Positions 8,262-20,865 are shown, numbered from the stretch's first letter. The stretch: DNA of 64,000 nt from DASSJM01 sp036280655 (GCA_036280655.1 DASUQI010000020.1:93131-157130), one strand, 5' to 3'. Translations and numbers: made by a program. Notes: generated by a model not told the origin, from the letters alone.

Positions 8262-9623
8262 CTAGACGACGCCCTGATCGAGCATCGCGTCGGCCACCCG
8301 GATGAACCCCGCGATATTCGCGCCGTTCACGTAGTTCCCCGGCGTGTTGTACTCCTCCGCCGCCTCGAGGCACCGCTGATGTATCGACTTCACGATGTCC
8401 TTGAGCCGCGCGTCCACTTCCTCGCGGGTCCAGTGCAGGCGCTCCGCATCCTGCGTCATCTCGAGACCGGAGACCGCCACGCCTCCGGCGTTCGCGGCCT
8501 TGCCGGGACCGAACAGGATCCCCTCGCCCAGGAACCGCTCGATGCCGTCGGGAACCGTGGGCATGTTCGCGCCCTCGCAGACCACGAACACGCCGTTGTT
8601 GAGCAGGTTCGCCGCGTCCTTCGCGTTGATCTCGTTCTCCGTGGCGCTGGGGAAGGCGCAGTTGGCGGGCACATCCCAGAGCGGGTTGGAGTCCGCCTGC
8701 GGGTCGGCGGGCGTGAACGTCGCATCCGTGAATCGCTCCGCGTACTCGTGGATCCGCCCGCGACGCTCGTTCTTCAACGCCTTCACCCATCGCAGCTTCT
8801 CGAGGTCGATCCCGTTCGGGTCGTGCACGAAACCCCCCGAGTCCGACAGGGTGATCGGCCTGGCGCCCATGTCGATCAGCTTTGCGGTCGTGTACTGGGC
8901 GACGTTGCCCGACCCGGAGACGAGACATACCTTGCCCTCGAGCGCGTCGTCGCGCGTGAGGAGCATCTGCTGCGCGAAGTAGACGGACCCGTAGCCCGTG
9001 GCCTCGGGACGGATCAGTGAGCCGCCCCACCCGACACCCTTGCCCGTGAGTACCCCGCTGAACTCGTTCCTGATCCGCTTGTACTGCCCGAAGAGGTAGC
9101 CGATCTCCCGCGCCCCCACGCCGATGTCCCCGGCGGGAACGTCGGTGTTCGGCCCGATGTGTCGTTGGAGCTCGGTCATGAACGACTGGCAGAACCGCAT
9201 CACCTCGCCGTCGCTCCTGCCCTTCGGGTCGAAGTCGGCGCCGCCCTTCCCGCCGCCGAGGGGGAGGCCCGTCAGGGCGTTCTTGAACACCTGTTCGAAG
9301 GCGAGGAACTTGAGCATCCCCAGGTCCACGGTGGGCTGGAAGCGCAGTCCTCCCTTGTACGGTCCGATCGCGCCGTTCATCTCGACCCGGTAGCCCCGGT
9401 TCACTCGGATCTCGCCCGTGTCGTCGACCCATGGGACCCGGAACATCAAGACGCGCTCGGGTTCGAGCAGGCGCTCGAGGATCCGACCTTCGCGGTATCC
9501 GAGGTTGCGGTCCAGCACGACGCGCAGCGACCCTAGGACCTCTGACACGGCCTGATGGAACTCGGGTTCGTGCGGGTTGCGTTCGATCAGGTCCGAGATG
9601 AGTCGGTCGACGTCTCCGTTCAT
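8262..9623 (-). CDS. gdhA: Glutamate dehydrogenase (hexameric GdhA type), copy 1
   Basis: This 453-aa enzyme interconverts 2-oxoglutarate plus ammonium and glutamate with NAD(P)H. The family landmarks are present: GPYKGGLRF (substrate lysine), LPLGGGKGG with the catalytic lysine, PAGDIGVGAREIGY, and a Rossmann segment SGSGNVAQYT. Length equals that of the small hexameric GDHs, which are mostly NADP-dependent. It has a strong ribosome site (AAAGGAGG before ATG 9623) and its own candidate DevR box at 9706. It is highly similar to a second gdhA at 45781-47142; only this copy lies within the redox island. Likely role: sink for NADPH and ammonium, or redox balancing under low oxygen. Confidence 0.95.
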   Translation of the reverse strand: MNGDVDRLISDLIERNPHEPEFHQAVSEVLGSLRVVLDRNLGYREGRILERLLEPERVLMFRVPWVDDTGEIRVNRGYRVEMNGAIGPYKGGLRFQPTVDLGMLKFLAFEQVFKNALTGLPLGGGKGGADFDPKGRSDGEVMRFCQSFMTELQRHIGPNTDVPAGDIGVGAREIGYLFGQYKRIRNEFSGVLTGKGVGWGGSLIRPEATGYGSVYFAQQMLLTRDDALEGKVCLVSGSGNVAQYTTAKLIDMGARPITLSDSGGFVHDPNGIDLEKLRWVKALKNERRGRIHEYAERFTDATFTPADPQADSNPLWDVPANCAFPSATENEINAKDAANLLNNGVFVVCEGANMPTVPDGIERFLGEGILFGPGKAANAGGVAVSGLEMTQDAERLHWTREEVDARLKDIVKSIHQRCLEAAEEYNTPGNYVNGANIAGFIRVADAMLDQGVV

Positions 9624-9705
9624 CGTCGGCCTCCTTTCGAGGGTCTCTGTTCGACCGTAGCGCCTCAGTTCCCTCTCGATCCTCGTCGATGGCCCCGTCC
9701 CGTGG

Positions 9706-9719
9706 GGGACCGATGGCCG
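9706..9719. promoter_or_regulatory. Candidate DevR box upstream of gdhA copy 1
   Basis: Reads GGGAC-CGAT-GGCCG: a perfect left half-site and a right half with two departures. It lies 83 bp upstream of the gdhA ATG and downstream of maeA. Confidence 0.45.
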
Positions 9720-9773
9720 GCCCGAAGCGTTGCATCCGGAGAGCGCTCGTAGGGGGTCGCTCGCGCCCGAGCG

Positions 9774-11513
9774 TCAGACGGCGGTGTAAGGGAGGTAGCG
9801 GGGCTGCCACATCATCGCGTCCACGGCCTTCTCGAGCTCGTCGTCGCCGAGATGGCGGCCGACACCCTCCTCTCGCGCGGCTCTCGCGACCTCGATCGCG
9901 ACCGCTCTGGAAACCAGGCGAAGGTCGGACTGGCTCGGATACAGCGCCCCATGTCGGAGTCGCTCGTCCGGCGTGGCAGCGGCCAACGCATCGCTCGCAA
10001 CGAGGAACATCTCGTCCGTGATCACTCGGGCTTCCGCGACCACGGCCCCGAGTCCGATGCCGGGGAAACAGAAGGCGTTGTTCGCCTGGCCGATCAGGTG
10101 CGTCCGATCGCCGCGGACGACGGCCTCGAACGGGCTGCCGGTCGCGACGATGGCTCGTCCCTGCGTCCACTCCAGGACGTCCTCCGGCCGGGCCTCGGTC
10201 TTGGAGGTGGGGTTCGAGAGCGGGAGGATCACCGGGGTGGGGGTATGGGCAGCCATCTCTCGGATCGCGGTCTCGCCGAACGCGCCGGGCGAGCCGCTCG
10301 TGCCGATCAAGAACGTCGGATGGACGCGCCGAACGACGGCCTCGAGCCCGTACCGCTCGCCGGGAACGAAGCCGTAGGTCGCCATGGCATCAGCTCCGAG
10401 TGCGAATTCCTCCTTGTCGGCGTCCAGTCGCTCGCGGCCGAGGTACGTCAGGCCGCGAGAGTCGAGCTGGACGATGGCGCTGTGGATGAGGTCCTCGGGC
10501 GCGCCCTCCCGGCGGAGCCGAGCCCGGAGGAGGCGTGCGATCCCGATCCCCGCCGCCCCGGCGCCGAGGAACACGGATCGCGACGCGGCGAGCGGCCCGC
10601 CCGTCACCCGAAGCGCCGACGTGATCCCGGCCATCACGACCGCGGCCGTGCCCTGGATGTCGTCGTTCAAGCTCGTGATCCGGTGCCGGTAGCGATCGAG
10701 CAGGCGGATCGCGTTGTGCTGCTTGAAGTCCTCCCATTGGAGGACCGCGTGCGGGAAGACCTCGATCACGCCCTCGACGAAGGCCTCGATGAACTCGAGG
10801 TACTCGATACCCCGCAGGCGCGGGTGTGGATAGCCGAAGTAGTCCGGGTCGGCGAGCAGCGCCTCGTTGTCGGTCCCCACGTCGAGGGAGACGGGCAGCG
10901 TGAGCGCCGGATGGATCCCTGCTCCCGCCGTGTACAGCGCGAGCTTCCCGACGGGGATCCCCATGCCGCCGGCGCCCTGGTCGCCGAGCCCGAGGATCCG
11001 CTCGTTGTCGGTCGCGACGATCAGGCGGACGTCATCGTGCCGCGCGTTCGCCAGCAGATCGGGGATCCGATCGATGTCGTCGGGAGTGAGCCAGAGTCCA
11101 CGGGGCCTGCGCATGATGTGGCTGTATCCCTGGCAGGCGCGACCGACGACCGGCGTGTAGACGATCGGCATCAGCTCCTGGAGATGTGCGAGCAGGAGCG
11201 CATAGAACAGCGTCTCGTTCCGATCCTGGAGCGCTGCGAGCCCGATGAAGCGCTCGAGGTCGTCCCGTTTGCGGCGATTCTTGGCGAGCTCGAGCCTCAC
11301 CTGCTCGTCGAGCGAACGGACCCGTGGAGGCAGGAGCCCGCGGAGGCCGAACATCTCGCGCTCCTCCTCGGTGAACGCGGTGTCCTTGTTGAGGAGGGGT
11401 TGCTCGAGGAGCTCATGCCCGCGCTGGTGAACCGGCACCGAACTCCGTCCCGTCCGCAGAGCGTCGACCCATGTGCGTTCGTCAGTCCGCTCACGCTCGA
11501 TCGTCGCGCTCAT
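9774..11513 (-). CDS. maeA: NAD-type malic enzyme (oxaloacetate-decarboxylating, large form)
   Basis: Malate + NAD(P) to pyruvate, CO2 and NAD(P)H. The 579-aa protein is of the long MaeA/SfcA class. The N-terminal malic domain shows PIVYTPVVG (catalytic Tyr), LIVATDNERILGLGDQG, and GKLALYTAGAGI (catalytic Lys). The NAD domain has NDDIQGTAAV, FLGAGAAGIGIA and FCFPGIGLG. The ATG at 11513 overlaps the pntB stop (ATGA), so it is the last gene of the transhydrogenase operon. This pairing suggests malate-derived NADH is converted to NADPH by Pnt, or the reverse. The much longer open frame continuing into pntB's region is not real. Confidence 0.94.
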   Translation of the reverse strand: MSATIERERTDERTWVDALRTGRSSVPVHQRGHELLEQPLLNKDTAFTEEEREMFGLRGLLPPRVRSLDEQVRLELAKNRRKRDDLERFIGLAALQDRNETLFYALLLAHLQELMPIVYTPVVGRACQGYSHIMRRPRGLWLTPDDIDRIPDLLANARHDDVRLIVATDNERILGLGDQGAGGMGIPVGKLALYTAGAGIHPALTLPVSLDVGTDNEALLADPDYFGYPHPRLRGIEYLEFIEAFVEGVIEVFPHAVLQWEDFKQHNAIRLLDRYRHRITSLNDDIQGTAAVVMAGITSALRVTGGPLAASRSVFLGAGAAGIGIARLLRARLRREGAPEDLIHSAIVQLDSRGLTYLGRERLDADKEEFALGADAMATYGFVPGERYGLEAVVRRVHPTFLIGTSGSPGAFGETAIREMAAHTPTPVILPLSNPTSKTEARPEDVLEWTQGRAIVATGSPFEAVVRGDRTHLIGQANNAFCFPGIGLGAVVAEARVITDEMFLVASDALAAATPDERLRHGALYPSQSDLRLVSRAVAIEVARAAREEGVGRHLGDDELEKAVDAMMWQPRYLPYTAV

Positions 11514-12919
11514 GCCGCAGCCACCTCCCTCACGGGCAGCTTCGAGAGCTCGTCGACCACCCTGCCGATGACGTCCTTCGCGTCGCCGAAGAGCATCTGC
11601 GTCTTGTCGAGGTAGAAGAGATCGTTCTCGACGCCGGCGAAGCCCGAGCGCATCGAGCGCTTCACGACGATGATCGACGCCGCCGCGTCGACGTCGAGGA
11701 TCGGCATCCCGTAGATGGGACTCGTCCTGTCGGTGCGCGCCGCCGGGTTCACGACGTCGTTCGCCCCGATCACCAGGACGACGTCGGTCTGGGGGAGCTC
11801 GGGGTTGATCGACTCGAGGTCGAAGAGCCGGTCGTAGGGAACGTTCGCCTCTGCGAGCAGGACGTTCATGTGTCCAGGCATCCTCCCGGCCACCGGGTGG
11901 ATCGCGAACCTGACCTCCACCCCCCGGCTCAGGAGCGCATCGCCGAGCTCGCGAACCTTGTGCTGGGCCTGGGCGGCGGCCATCCCGTATCCGGGCACCA
12001 CCACGACCGATCGGGCGGCATCGAGCAGGAACGCGGTCTCCTCCGGATCGACGCTCCGGACGGGACGGTGCTCGATCGTCCCCTCGGCTCCGGCCTCTGC
12101 CCCGAAGCCGCCGAACAGGACGTTCAGGAACGAGCGGTTCATCGCCTTGCACATCACGATCGACAGGAACAGGCCGCTCGAGCCGTCGAGGGCGCCGGCG
12201 ACGATCAGCAGCTTGTTGTCGAGCACGAAGCCCATCATCGAAGCCGAGAGTCCGGCGAAGCTGTTGAGGAGCGAGATCACGGTGGGCATGTCGGCGCCGC
12301 CGATCCGGATCACGAGCATCACGCCGAACACCAGCGAGAACACGACCACGGCCGGGAACAGGGCGGTCGCTCCGGGGTTCGCCACGAGCAGGCCGACCAT
12401 GATGAGCGCCGCTCCCAGGATCGAGAGGTTCACGAGGTTTTGACCGCGGTACACCCATGGCCGGTCTCGGACGATCCCTTGCAGCTTGCCGGCCGCGACG
12501 AGCGATCCGGTGAACGTCAGGAAGCCGAGGACGACCTCCAGACCGAGGGTCACCATCGTGGTCGCGTCGATCTCGGGTCGCCGGAGGTAGAACTCCGCGG
12601 TGCCGACGAGGCCGGCCGCCAGGGCGCCGAAGGCATGGGAGAGCGCCGTCCTCTGGGGCACCGCGGTCATCGGGACCAGGAGGCCCAGCGGCACGCCGAG
12701 CGCGACGCCGGCCACGATCGCGATCGCGATCCACCGGAACTCGACGATCTCGAACTCGAAGAGCGTCGCAACGACCGCCACGAGCATCCCGACCTCGCCC
12801 GTCCGGACGCCGCGCCTGGCCGTCGTCGGGTGGGACAGCCACTTCAACGCCAGCACGAAGCACGCCGCGGCGAACAGATAGGCAAGCGGGAGGAGCGTGT
12901 CGTTCACGATCTCGCTCAC
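11510..12919 (-). CDS. pntB: NAD(P) transhydrogenase beta subunit
   Basis: PntB (469 aa) is the proton-channel and NADP(H)-binding subunit of the membrane transhydrogenase. About nine hydrophobic segments fill the first 270 residues, including FGVMLVIRIGGADMPTVISL, LNSFAGLSASMMGF and the conserved DGSSGLFLSIVMCKAMNRS. The NADP-binding domain III follows with VVPGYGMAAAQAQH, HPVAGRMPGHMNVLLAEA and GANDVVNPAA. It overlaps pntA2 upstream and maeA downstream by 4 bp each. Normal length; no anomalies seen. Confidence 0.96.
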   Translation of the reverse strand: MSEIVNDTLLPLAYLFAAACFVLALKWLSHPTTARRGVRTGEVGMLVAVVATLFEFEIVEFRWIAIAIVAGVALGVPLGLLVPMTAVPQRTALSHAFGALAAGLVGTAEFYLRRPEIDATTMVTLGLEVVLGFLTFTGSLVAAGKLQGIVRDRPWVYRGQNLVNLSILGAALIMVGLLVANPGATALFPAVVVFSLVFGVMLVIRIGGADMPTVISLLNSFAGLSASMMGFVLDNKLLIVAGALDGSSGLFLSIVMCKAMNRSFLNVLFGGFGAEAGAEGTIEHRPVRSVDPEETAFLLDAARSVVVVPGYGMAAAQAQHKVRELGDALLSRGVEVRFAIHPVAGRMPGHMNVLLAEANVPYDRLFDLESINPELPQTDVVLVIGANDVVNPAARTDRTSPIYGMPILDVDAAASIIVVKRSMRSGFAGVENDLFYLDKTQMLFGDAKDVIGRVVDELSKLPVREVAAA

Positions 12920-13239
12920 GGCGGCACTCCCGTCGGGTCTCGTGGGGCATCGCGCGCCTCGCGACGCTTGAACATCTTCAGCATGCGGTCGGTGATCAGG
13001 AACCCGGACACGATGTTCGTCGTCGATGCGAACACCGCGATGGCTCCGAGGACGGTGGCGAACGCCGCCTCTCCTGCACCCGCGAGGATCAGCGAGCCCA
13101 CGATCGAGATGGCCGACAAGGCGTTCGTGAGCGACATCAGCGGTGTGTGAAGCAGGCCGGGGACCCGCGTGATGACCGCGTACCCCAGGAACGACGCCAG
13201 GACGAAGATGAACAGACTGATCTCGAGCGTCTCAGACAT
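12916..13239 (-). CDS. pntA2: NAD(P) transhydrogenase alpha subunit, membrane part (PntA2/PntAB)
   Basis: A 107-aa protein corresponding to the C-terminal membrane segment of the alpha subunit, encoded separately as in many actinobacteria and Rhodospirillum. Three hydrophobic helices are visible (ISLFIFVLASFLGYAVI, a central helix, and AAFATVLGAIAVFASTTNIV), with the typical end ITDRMLKMFK. I chose ATG 13239 (MSETLEIS), which overlaps the pntA1 stop by 8 bp; a longer start at 13269 would add an arginine-rich stretch not seen in relatives. Confidence 0.94.
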   Translation of the reverse strand: MSETLEISLFIFVLASFLGYAVITRVPGLLHTPLMSLTNALSAISIVGSLILAGAGEAAFATVLGAIAVFASTTNIVSGFLITDRMLKMFKRREARDAPRDPTGVPP

Positions 13240-14407
13240 CGCGCGCCTCCTCGAGCGCCTCGAGGACACGTGGATGGACGACCTCCCCGGCGCTCGCGAC
13301 CAGCGTGGCGCGGACGATCTCGTCCTCCTCGTCCACCACGATCCGTCCGTCCTTCGTTATCAGACCGAGGAACGCGGCCGCGTTCTTCGCGTACATCAGG
13401 CTCGCGTCGTGGGGAACGGTCGCCGGCAGGTTGGTCGGCCCGAGGATCGAGACCCCGTTCTCGGTGTGGATCGTTTCGTCGCGCCGGGTGAGCTCGCAGT
13501 TGCCGCCGCGCTCTGCCGCGCAGTCGACGATCACGGCCCCGGGATGCATCCCGGCGACCGCATCGGCCGTGATCAGGACCGGAGCGCCCGCGCCGGGGAT
13601 GAACGCGGTCGTGACCACCACGTCGACGCCCGCGACGACCGTGGAGAGCAGCTCCTGCTGACGCCGATAGAAGGCGTCGCCGAGCTCCTTCGCGTATCCG
13701 CTCTTGTCCTCGGCGTCCGCGGGCGCAAGAGGAAGCAGGACGCTCCGCGCACCGAGGCTCTCGATCTCCTCCTGCGCGGCGGGACGAACGTCGTACGCCT
13801 GCACGAGGGCGCCGAGCCGACGGGCCGTGGCGATCGCCTGGAGCCCCGCGACCCCGGCGCCGATCACGAACACCTGGGCCGGCGGGATGGTGCCGGCAGC
13901 GGTGGTGAGCATCGGGAACAGCTTCGGCAGATGGTGGGCCGCCAGCAGGGCGGCGCGGTAGCCGGCCACCGTCGCCTGCGATGAGAGGGCGTCCATCGGT
14001 TGGGCACGGGTGATCCGCGGCATGAGATCGAGCGCGAACGCCACGAGCTTCGCCTCGGCCGCCGCGCGGACCGCGCCGGGCGAGCCCAGCGGGTCGGCCA
14101 TCCCGATCACGACCTGGTCGGGGTGGGAGTCCGCCGGCCCGAGCCCGTCCGCGCCCCATCCACGCACGCGCACGACGATGTCCGCCTCGAGGATGTCCGC
14201 TCGGCGGCCGAGTCGGGCCCCGTGGGTCTCGTACGCGTCGTCTGGGAAGCCGGCGGACGCGCCGGCACCCCGCTCGACCAAGACCTCGAGACCCGATCGC
14301 GTGAGTTGCGGGACAACCGCGGGAACGATCGCGACCCGGGTCTCGCCGGCGTCGGTCTCGCGAGCCACGCCGACGGAGGTCGGCGGCCGCTCCGCATCGA
14401 GGGTCAT
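13232..14407 (-). CDS. pntA1: NAD(P) transhydrogenase alpha subunit, NAD-binding part (PntA1/PntAA)
   Basis: Soluble NAD(H)-binding domain I (391 aa), related to alanine dehydrogenase. It begins VGVARETDAGETRVAIVP, has the dinucleotide site VFVIGAGVAGLQAIATARRLGA, and the mobile-loop region YAKELGD. The segment from HTENGVSILGPTNLPATVP to the C terminus is typical. ATG 14407 is chosen because the family consensus starts there; upstream residues of the longer frame are arginine-rich junk. It is preceded after 14 bp by the unknown 14422-14763 gene, which appears to lead the operon. Confidence 0.95.
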   Translation of the reverse strand: MTLDAERPPTSVGVARETDAGETRVAIVPAVVPQLTRSGLEVLVERGAGASAGFPDDAYETHGARLGRRADILEADIVVRVRGWGADGLGPADSHPDQVVIGMADPLGSPGAVRAAAEAKLVAFALDLMPRITRAQPMDALSSQATVAGYRAALLAAHHLPKLFPMLTTAAGTIPPAQVFVIGAGVAGLQAIATARRLGALVQAYDVRPAAQEEIESLGARSVLLPLAPADAEDKSGYAKELGDAFYRRQQELLSTVVAGVDVVVTTAFIPGAGAPVLITADAVAGMHPGAVIVDCAAERGGNCELTRRDETIHTENGVSILGPTNLPATVPHDASLMYAKNAAAFLGLITKDGRIVVDEEDEIVRATLVASAGEVVHPRVLEALEEARDV

Positions 14408-14421
14408 GACGACCTCCCGGT

Positions 14422-14763
14422 TCAGCCGGTGAGCTGGCGGGCTCGCATGGAGTGCTGGAAGATGGCCCAGCCCTCGAAGTCCTCGGTCTCGGCGCCACGA
14501 TCTTCCGCGATGAAGTCGTCCGCCAGGTCGAGGATCTCCGCGTCGTCCAGCCCGTAGCGGTGCAAGGTCTCGCGGGCCTCGTTCGCCAGCAGGTGGGCGC
14601 ATTCGGTCTCGCACGCGACCGGGTGTCGGTGCCCGGGTGTCCCCCCGGGCTCGGACCGTCGATCAGCGAGCGGTCCGACGGGTAGGTCGTGCGGGACCGG
14701 ATGATCCTCGTGGCGGAGTGCTCTGCGGTGCCGGCCCCTGCTCCAGATGTGGTGGCGGGTCAC
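14422..14763 (-). CDS. Unknown small protein leading the pnt-maeA operon
   Basis: I do not recognise a function. With the GTG at 14763 (a good AAGGGGG site 7 bases upstream) it is 113 aa: a basic, histidine/arginine-rich N-terminal half that may be poorly conserved, then a compact acidic helical half (ACETECAHLLANEARETLH..., DFIAEDRGAETEDFEGW). The latter half has coding character and clear codon structure. Two cysteines and many histidines could bind metal, but that is speculation. Position 14 bp before pntA1 and the DevR-type box 70 bp upstream argue that it is translated with the transhydrogenase. Confidence 0.6.
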   Translation of the reverse strand: MTRHHIWSRGRHRRALRHEDHPVPHDLPVGPLADRRSEPGGTPGHRHPVACETECAHLLANEARETLHRYGLDDAEILDLADDFIAEDRGAETEDFEGWAIFQHSMRARQLTG

Positions 14764-14831
14764 CGGTGTCACCCCCTTCGAGACCTCTTCGGTCTCATCT
14801 GAAGTATCTGGTCGCACGGAGTCCCCGGAGG

Positions 14832-14845
14832 GGGTCATCCGGCCC
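14832..14845. promoter_or_regulatory. Candidate DevR box upstream of the pnt-maeA operon
   Basis: Reads GGGTC-ATCC-GGCCC, fitting GGGnC-N4-GnCCC at every fixed position. It is 69 bp upstream of the GTG at 14763. Its right arm also forms the left arm of the hairpin at 14841-14859. Confidence 0.55.
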
Positions 14846-14859
14846 AGCTTGCCTGGGCC
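14841..14859 (-). terminator. Short GC hairpin after the DHOD-like gene
   Basis: GGCCCAG / CTGGGCC, 7-bp stem with a 5-base loop, about 37 bp beyond the stop of the 14896-15933 gene on the minus strand. It could end the nifJ transcript before the pnt promoter. No T-tract; weak. Confidence 0.4.
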
Positions 14860-14895
14860 ACGCGGCGCTCGGGTGTGATGGCGCGGCCGTGGTCG

Positions 14896-15929
14896 TTACG
14901 TCTGGACCGAGCCCGGGATCCCTCGCCAGTCGTAGGGGCTCACGTAGCTCACGAGCATCTGCACGTAGTTCGACCGGGCGTACGCGATGGGGTCGGGGAC
15001 GTTCGCCTGGCTCGCGCTCCCCTTGAGCTGTTCGATGCTCGCGTAGTCGTGTTCCTCCAGCCACGCTCCGAGGCCCTCGAGGACCTTCCCCAGGTGCTCG
15101 GGGCCGTGACGGAACAGCGCGCTCGCCATCATCGTCACGTCGGCGCCTGCGAGCAAGAGCTTCACCGCGTCCTCGGCCGACCAGACGCCGGTGGTCGCCG
15201 CGAGCGAGCACGACACGCGTCCGTGCAGGATCGCGATCCAGCGCAGCGGCAGTCGGAGCTCGTCGCTCGTCGACAGCTGCAGCCGGGTGTCCACCTCGAG
15301 CGTGTCGAGGTCGATATCCGGCTGGAGGAACCGATTGAAGAGCACGAGCCCGTCGGCCCCGGCCTCGTCGAGCCGGCGTGCCATGTTCGCCATCGACGAG
15401 AAGTACGGCCCCACCTTGACGGCAAGCGGGATCGTGATGCTCTCGCGGACCGCCGCCACGAGGTCGAGGTACCGGCGCTCCACCTCTCCACCACTCTCAT
15501 CCGGATCCGATGCGACGAAGTACACGTTGAGCTCGAGCGCGTCGGCGCCGGCATCTTCGATCAGCTTCGCGTACCGGACCCAACCGCCATCGGTGGCGCC
15601 GTTCAACGAGCCGATCACCGGGATCTCGAGCTCCTTGCGGCACGCCTCGAGGTACCGGAGGTACTCGTCGGGACCCGTGTTGTAGTCCTCGAGCTCGGGA
15701 ACGTACGAGAGGGCCTCGGGGAAGGACTCTGCCCCTGTCTCGATCACGCGGTGGGTCTGCAGCTCGTCGTGTTCGATCTGCTCCTCGAACAGGGACTGCA
15801 TCACGACCGCCGACGCACCGGCATCCTGCAATCGCCGAAGGGTGTCGATCCTCGCCGAGAGGGTGGAGGCCGACGGCACCAGCGGGTTCGAGAGTTCGAG
15901 CCCCAGATAGGTCGTTCGAAGGTCCACGC

Positions 15930-15933
<4 letters not shown>
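14896..15933 (-). CDS. Dihydroorotate dehydrogenase-like flavoprotein linked to PFOR
   Basis: A 345-aa TIM-barrel protein of the DHOD-like family that is commonly encoded beside nifJ. It starts MSVDLRTTYLGLELSNPLV and shows PVIGSLNGAT, AGADALELNVY, and IPLAVKVGPYFSSM, the barrel phosphate/FMN-binding positions of dihydroorotate dehydrogenases. Because it is genetically welded to the pyruvate:ferredoxin oxidoreductase (ATGA overlap at 15930-15933), a role in anaerobic or ferredoxin-linked redox chemistry is more likely than housekeeping pyrimidine synthesis. The true substrate is unknown. Confidence 0.85.
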
Positions 15934-19550
<3,617 letters not shown>

Positions 19551-19618
19551 CGCTCCTCCTCACGGCAGGATGCGCGTGAGCGAGGCGCTTGGCCGAAGGC
19601 TCTCGACCCGTCGCCGGG

Positions 19619-19632
19619 GGGCCGTTCGGCCC
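19619..19632. promoter_or_regulatory. Candidate DevR box upstream of nifJ
   Basis: Reads GGGCC-GTTC-GGCCC; seen on the other strand it is identical to the 23161 site. The inverted repeat extends one base each side (19618-19633). It is 69 bp upstream of the nifJ ATG, just beyond the devR stop. Confidence 0.65.
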
Positions 19633-19639
19633 CTCTCGC

Positions 19640-20320
19640 TCAGCCCTGGGACCCGGGCGTGGTCGTGTGTCGCGCGAGGTAGGCGGCCGCCTCGGCCCGC
19701 CTGGCCACCTCGAGCTTCGACAGGATGCTCGAAACGTAGTTCTTGACCGTCTTCTCGGCGAGGCTGAGCTCGTCGCCGATCTCCTTGTTCGTCTTGCCGT
19801 CGGCGACCAGCGAGAGGATCCGCTCCTCCTGGGGTGAGAGCCGGGCTAGGCGTTCGTCCTTCATGAGGTGCTTGCCTCGGCGGAGGCGATCCAGTACCGA
19901 GCTCGTGACGGCGGGGTCGAGGAGGCTCTCGCCCTTCCCGACGGTCCGGATCGCCCGGACGAGCTCGCCGCCCTTGACCTCCTTCAGGACGTAGCCGGAA
20001 GCGCCGGCCATGATCGAGGCGAAGAGGGCCTCGTCGTCGGCGAACGACGTGAGCATCACGACGCGGGTGTTGGGGTGCTTGGCGAGGATCTCCCGGGTCG
20101 CCTCGATCCCGCTGCCGTCGGCGAGGCGCACGTCCATCACCACGACGTCGGGACGGGACCGGTCGGCCTCGTCGATCGCCTCTCGGACGGAGCCGGCTTC
20201 CGCGGTCACGACGATGTCCTCGGTCGCCTGGAGGAGCGCCCTGATCCCGCCTCGCACGACCTCGTGGTCGTCGACCAGCAGGATCCGGAGCGGCGGCTTC
20301 TTCGAGGACTTCTCCGGCAC
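19640..20320 (-). CDS. devR: DevR/DosR-like response regulator (NarL/LuxR family)
   Basis: 226 aa. Receiver domain (11-130): acidic pair Asp17/Asp18, phospho-acceptor Asp63 in VVVMDVRLADGSGI, Thr91 in MLTSF, and Lys113 in GYVLKEVKG. LuxR-type helix-turn-helix about 160-208, with recognition segment LAEKTVKNYVS (188-198), which matches M. tuberculosis DosR in the stretch holding its DNA-contacting Lys/Lys/Asn. Overall wording (AGASGYV, SLLD, EKTVKNYVS) is closer to DevR than to general NarL regulators. GTG start at 20320, 9 bp after the SRPBCC gene. Predicted to bind the GGGnC-N4-GnCCC sites in this window, including one ahead of its own operon. Confidence 0.93.
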   Translation of the reverse strand: MPEKSSKKPPLRILLVDDHEVVRGGIRALLQATEDIVVTAEAGSVREAIDEADRSRPDVVVMDVRLADGSGIEATREILAKHPNTRVVMLTSFADDEALFASIMAGASGYVLKEVKGGELVRAIRTVGKGESLLDPAVTSSVLDRLRRGKHLMKDERLARLSPQEERILSLVADGKTNKEIGDELSLAEKTVKNYVSSILSKLEVARRAEAAAYLARHTTTPGSQG

Positions 20321-20329
20321 GAGGGAATC

Positions 20330-20806
20330 CTACCCCCGGGGGGTGGAAGGCTCTCGTGCGTGCAGGTGTTCGGCGACGCCCTCGAGGAAGTCCTTGAGCG
20401 TGGCTTCGGCTACGCGGTGGAGCAGCGCGCGATCCAACACCCGGCCGACCACGCCCAGGGGGGCCTGGTAGCGGGCGCTGATCGACAACTGGGTGCGGGC
20501 GGACCCGAGCGCCGCCAGTTCGATGTCACCGTCGAGGCGCGGGAACAGCCACTGGGCCCCCGTCGCGCGCCAGGTGACGGGCAGGGCCATGACGGAGGAT
20601 GTCCCCCGCGGTGCTCCGAGCTCGATCTCGACCTTCTTGTCGATCCGCCGACCCTCCGAGCCGAGACCGACCTCCGCCAGCAGTCGGTGCCCACGATCCT
20701 CCGCGGCCTCCAGCATGCCGGGTATCCACCTGCTCGGGTCGTCGAGCAGTCCCGCCCGGACGGCCTCGAACGGGAGAGCGAGCTCCACGTAGTAGCGCGC
20801 GAACAT
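20330..20806 (-). CDS. SRPBCC-fold polyketide cyclase/lipid-binding-like protein preceding devR
   Basis: 158 aa starting MFARYYVELALPFEAVRAGLL at ATG 20806 (a GTG three codons upstream is an alternative). The hydrophobic/charged pattern, a central PVTWRATGAQWLFPRLDGDIEL and the long C-terminal helix (LLHRVAEATLKDFLEGVAEHL) indicate the START/SRPBCC fold with a ligand cavity. It is in an operon with devR, in the place where mycobacteria have the universal-stress protein Rv3134c. It may bind a lipid or small hydrophobic ligand; no catalytic residue is evident. Confidence 0.8.
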   Translation of the reverse strand: MFARYYVELALPFEAVRAGLLDDPSRWIPGMLEAAEDRGHRLLAEVGLGSEGRRIDKKVEIELGAPRGTSSVMALPVTWRATGAQWLFPRLDGDIELAALGSARTQLSISARYQAPLGVVGRVLDRALLHRVAEATLKDFLEGVAEHLHAREPSTPRG

Positions 20807-20842
20807 GGCCCACACGATGCGCGATGGCCGTGCGACGTCAAC

Positions 20843-20856
20843 GGGGCGAACGGCCC
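20843..20856. promoter_or_regulatory. Candidate DevR box 1 between SRPBCC-devR and the divergent receiver gene
   Basis: Reads GGGGC-GAAC-GGCCC. It is 37 bp from the SRPBCC start and 48 bp from the divergent 20904 start, so it could control both and give devR autoregulation. Confidence 0.55.
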
Positions 20857-20865
20857 GTGGTGTTC

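Noticed and set aside
11514..12950. Extension of the malic enzyme frame upstream over pntB
   Set aside because: The extra sequence is low-complexity and overlaps the clearly real pntB; maeA starts at 11513 with an ATGA junction.
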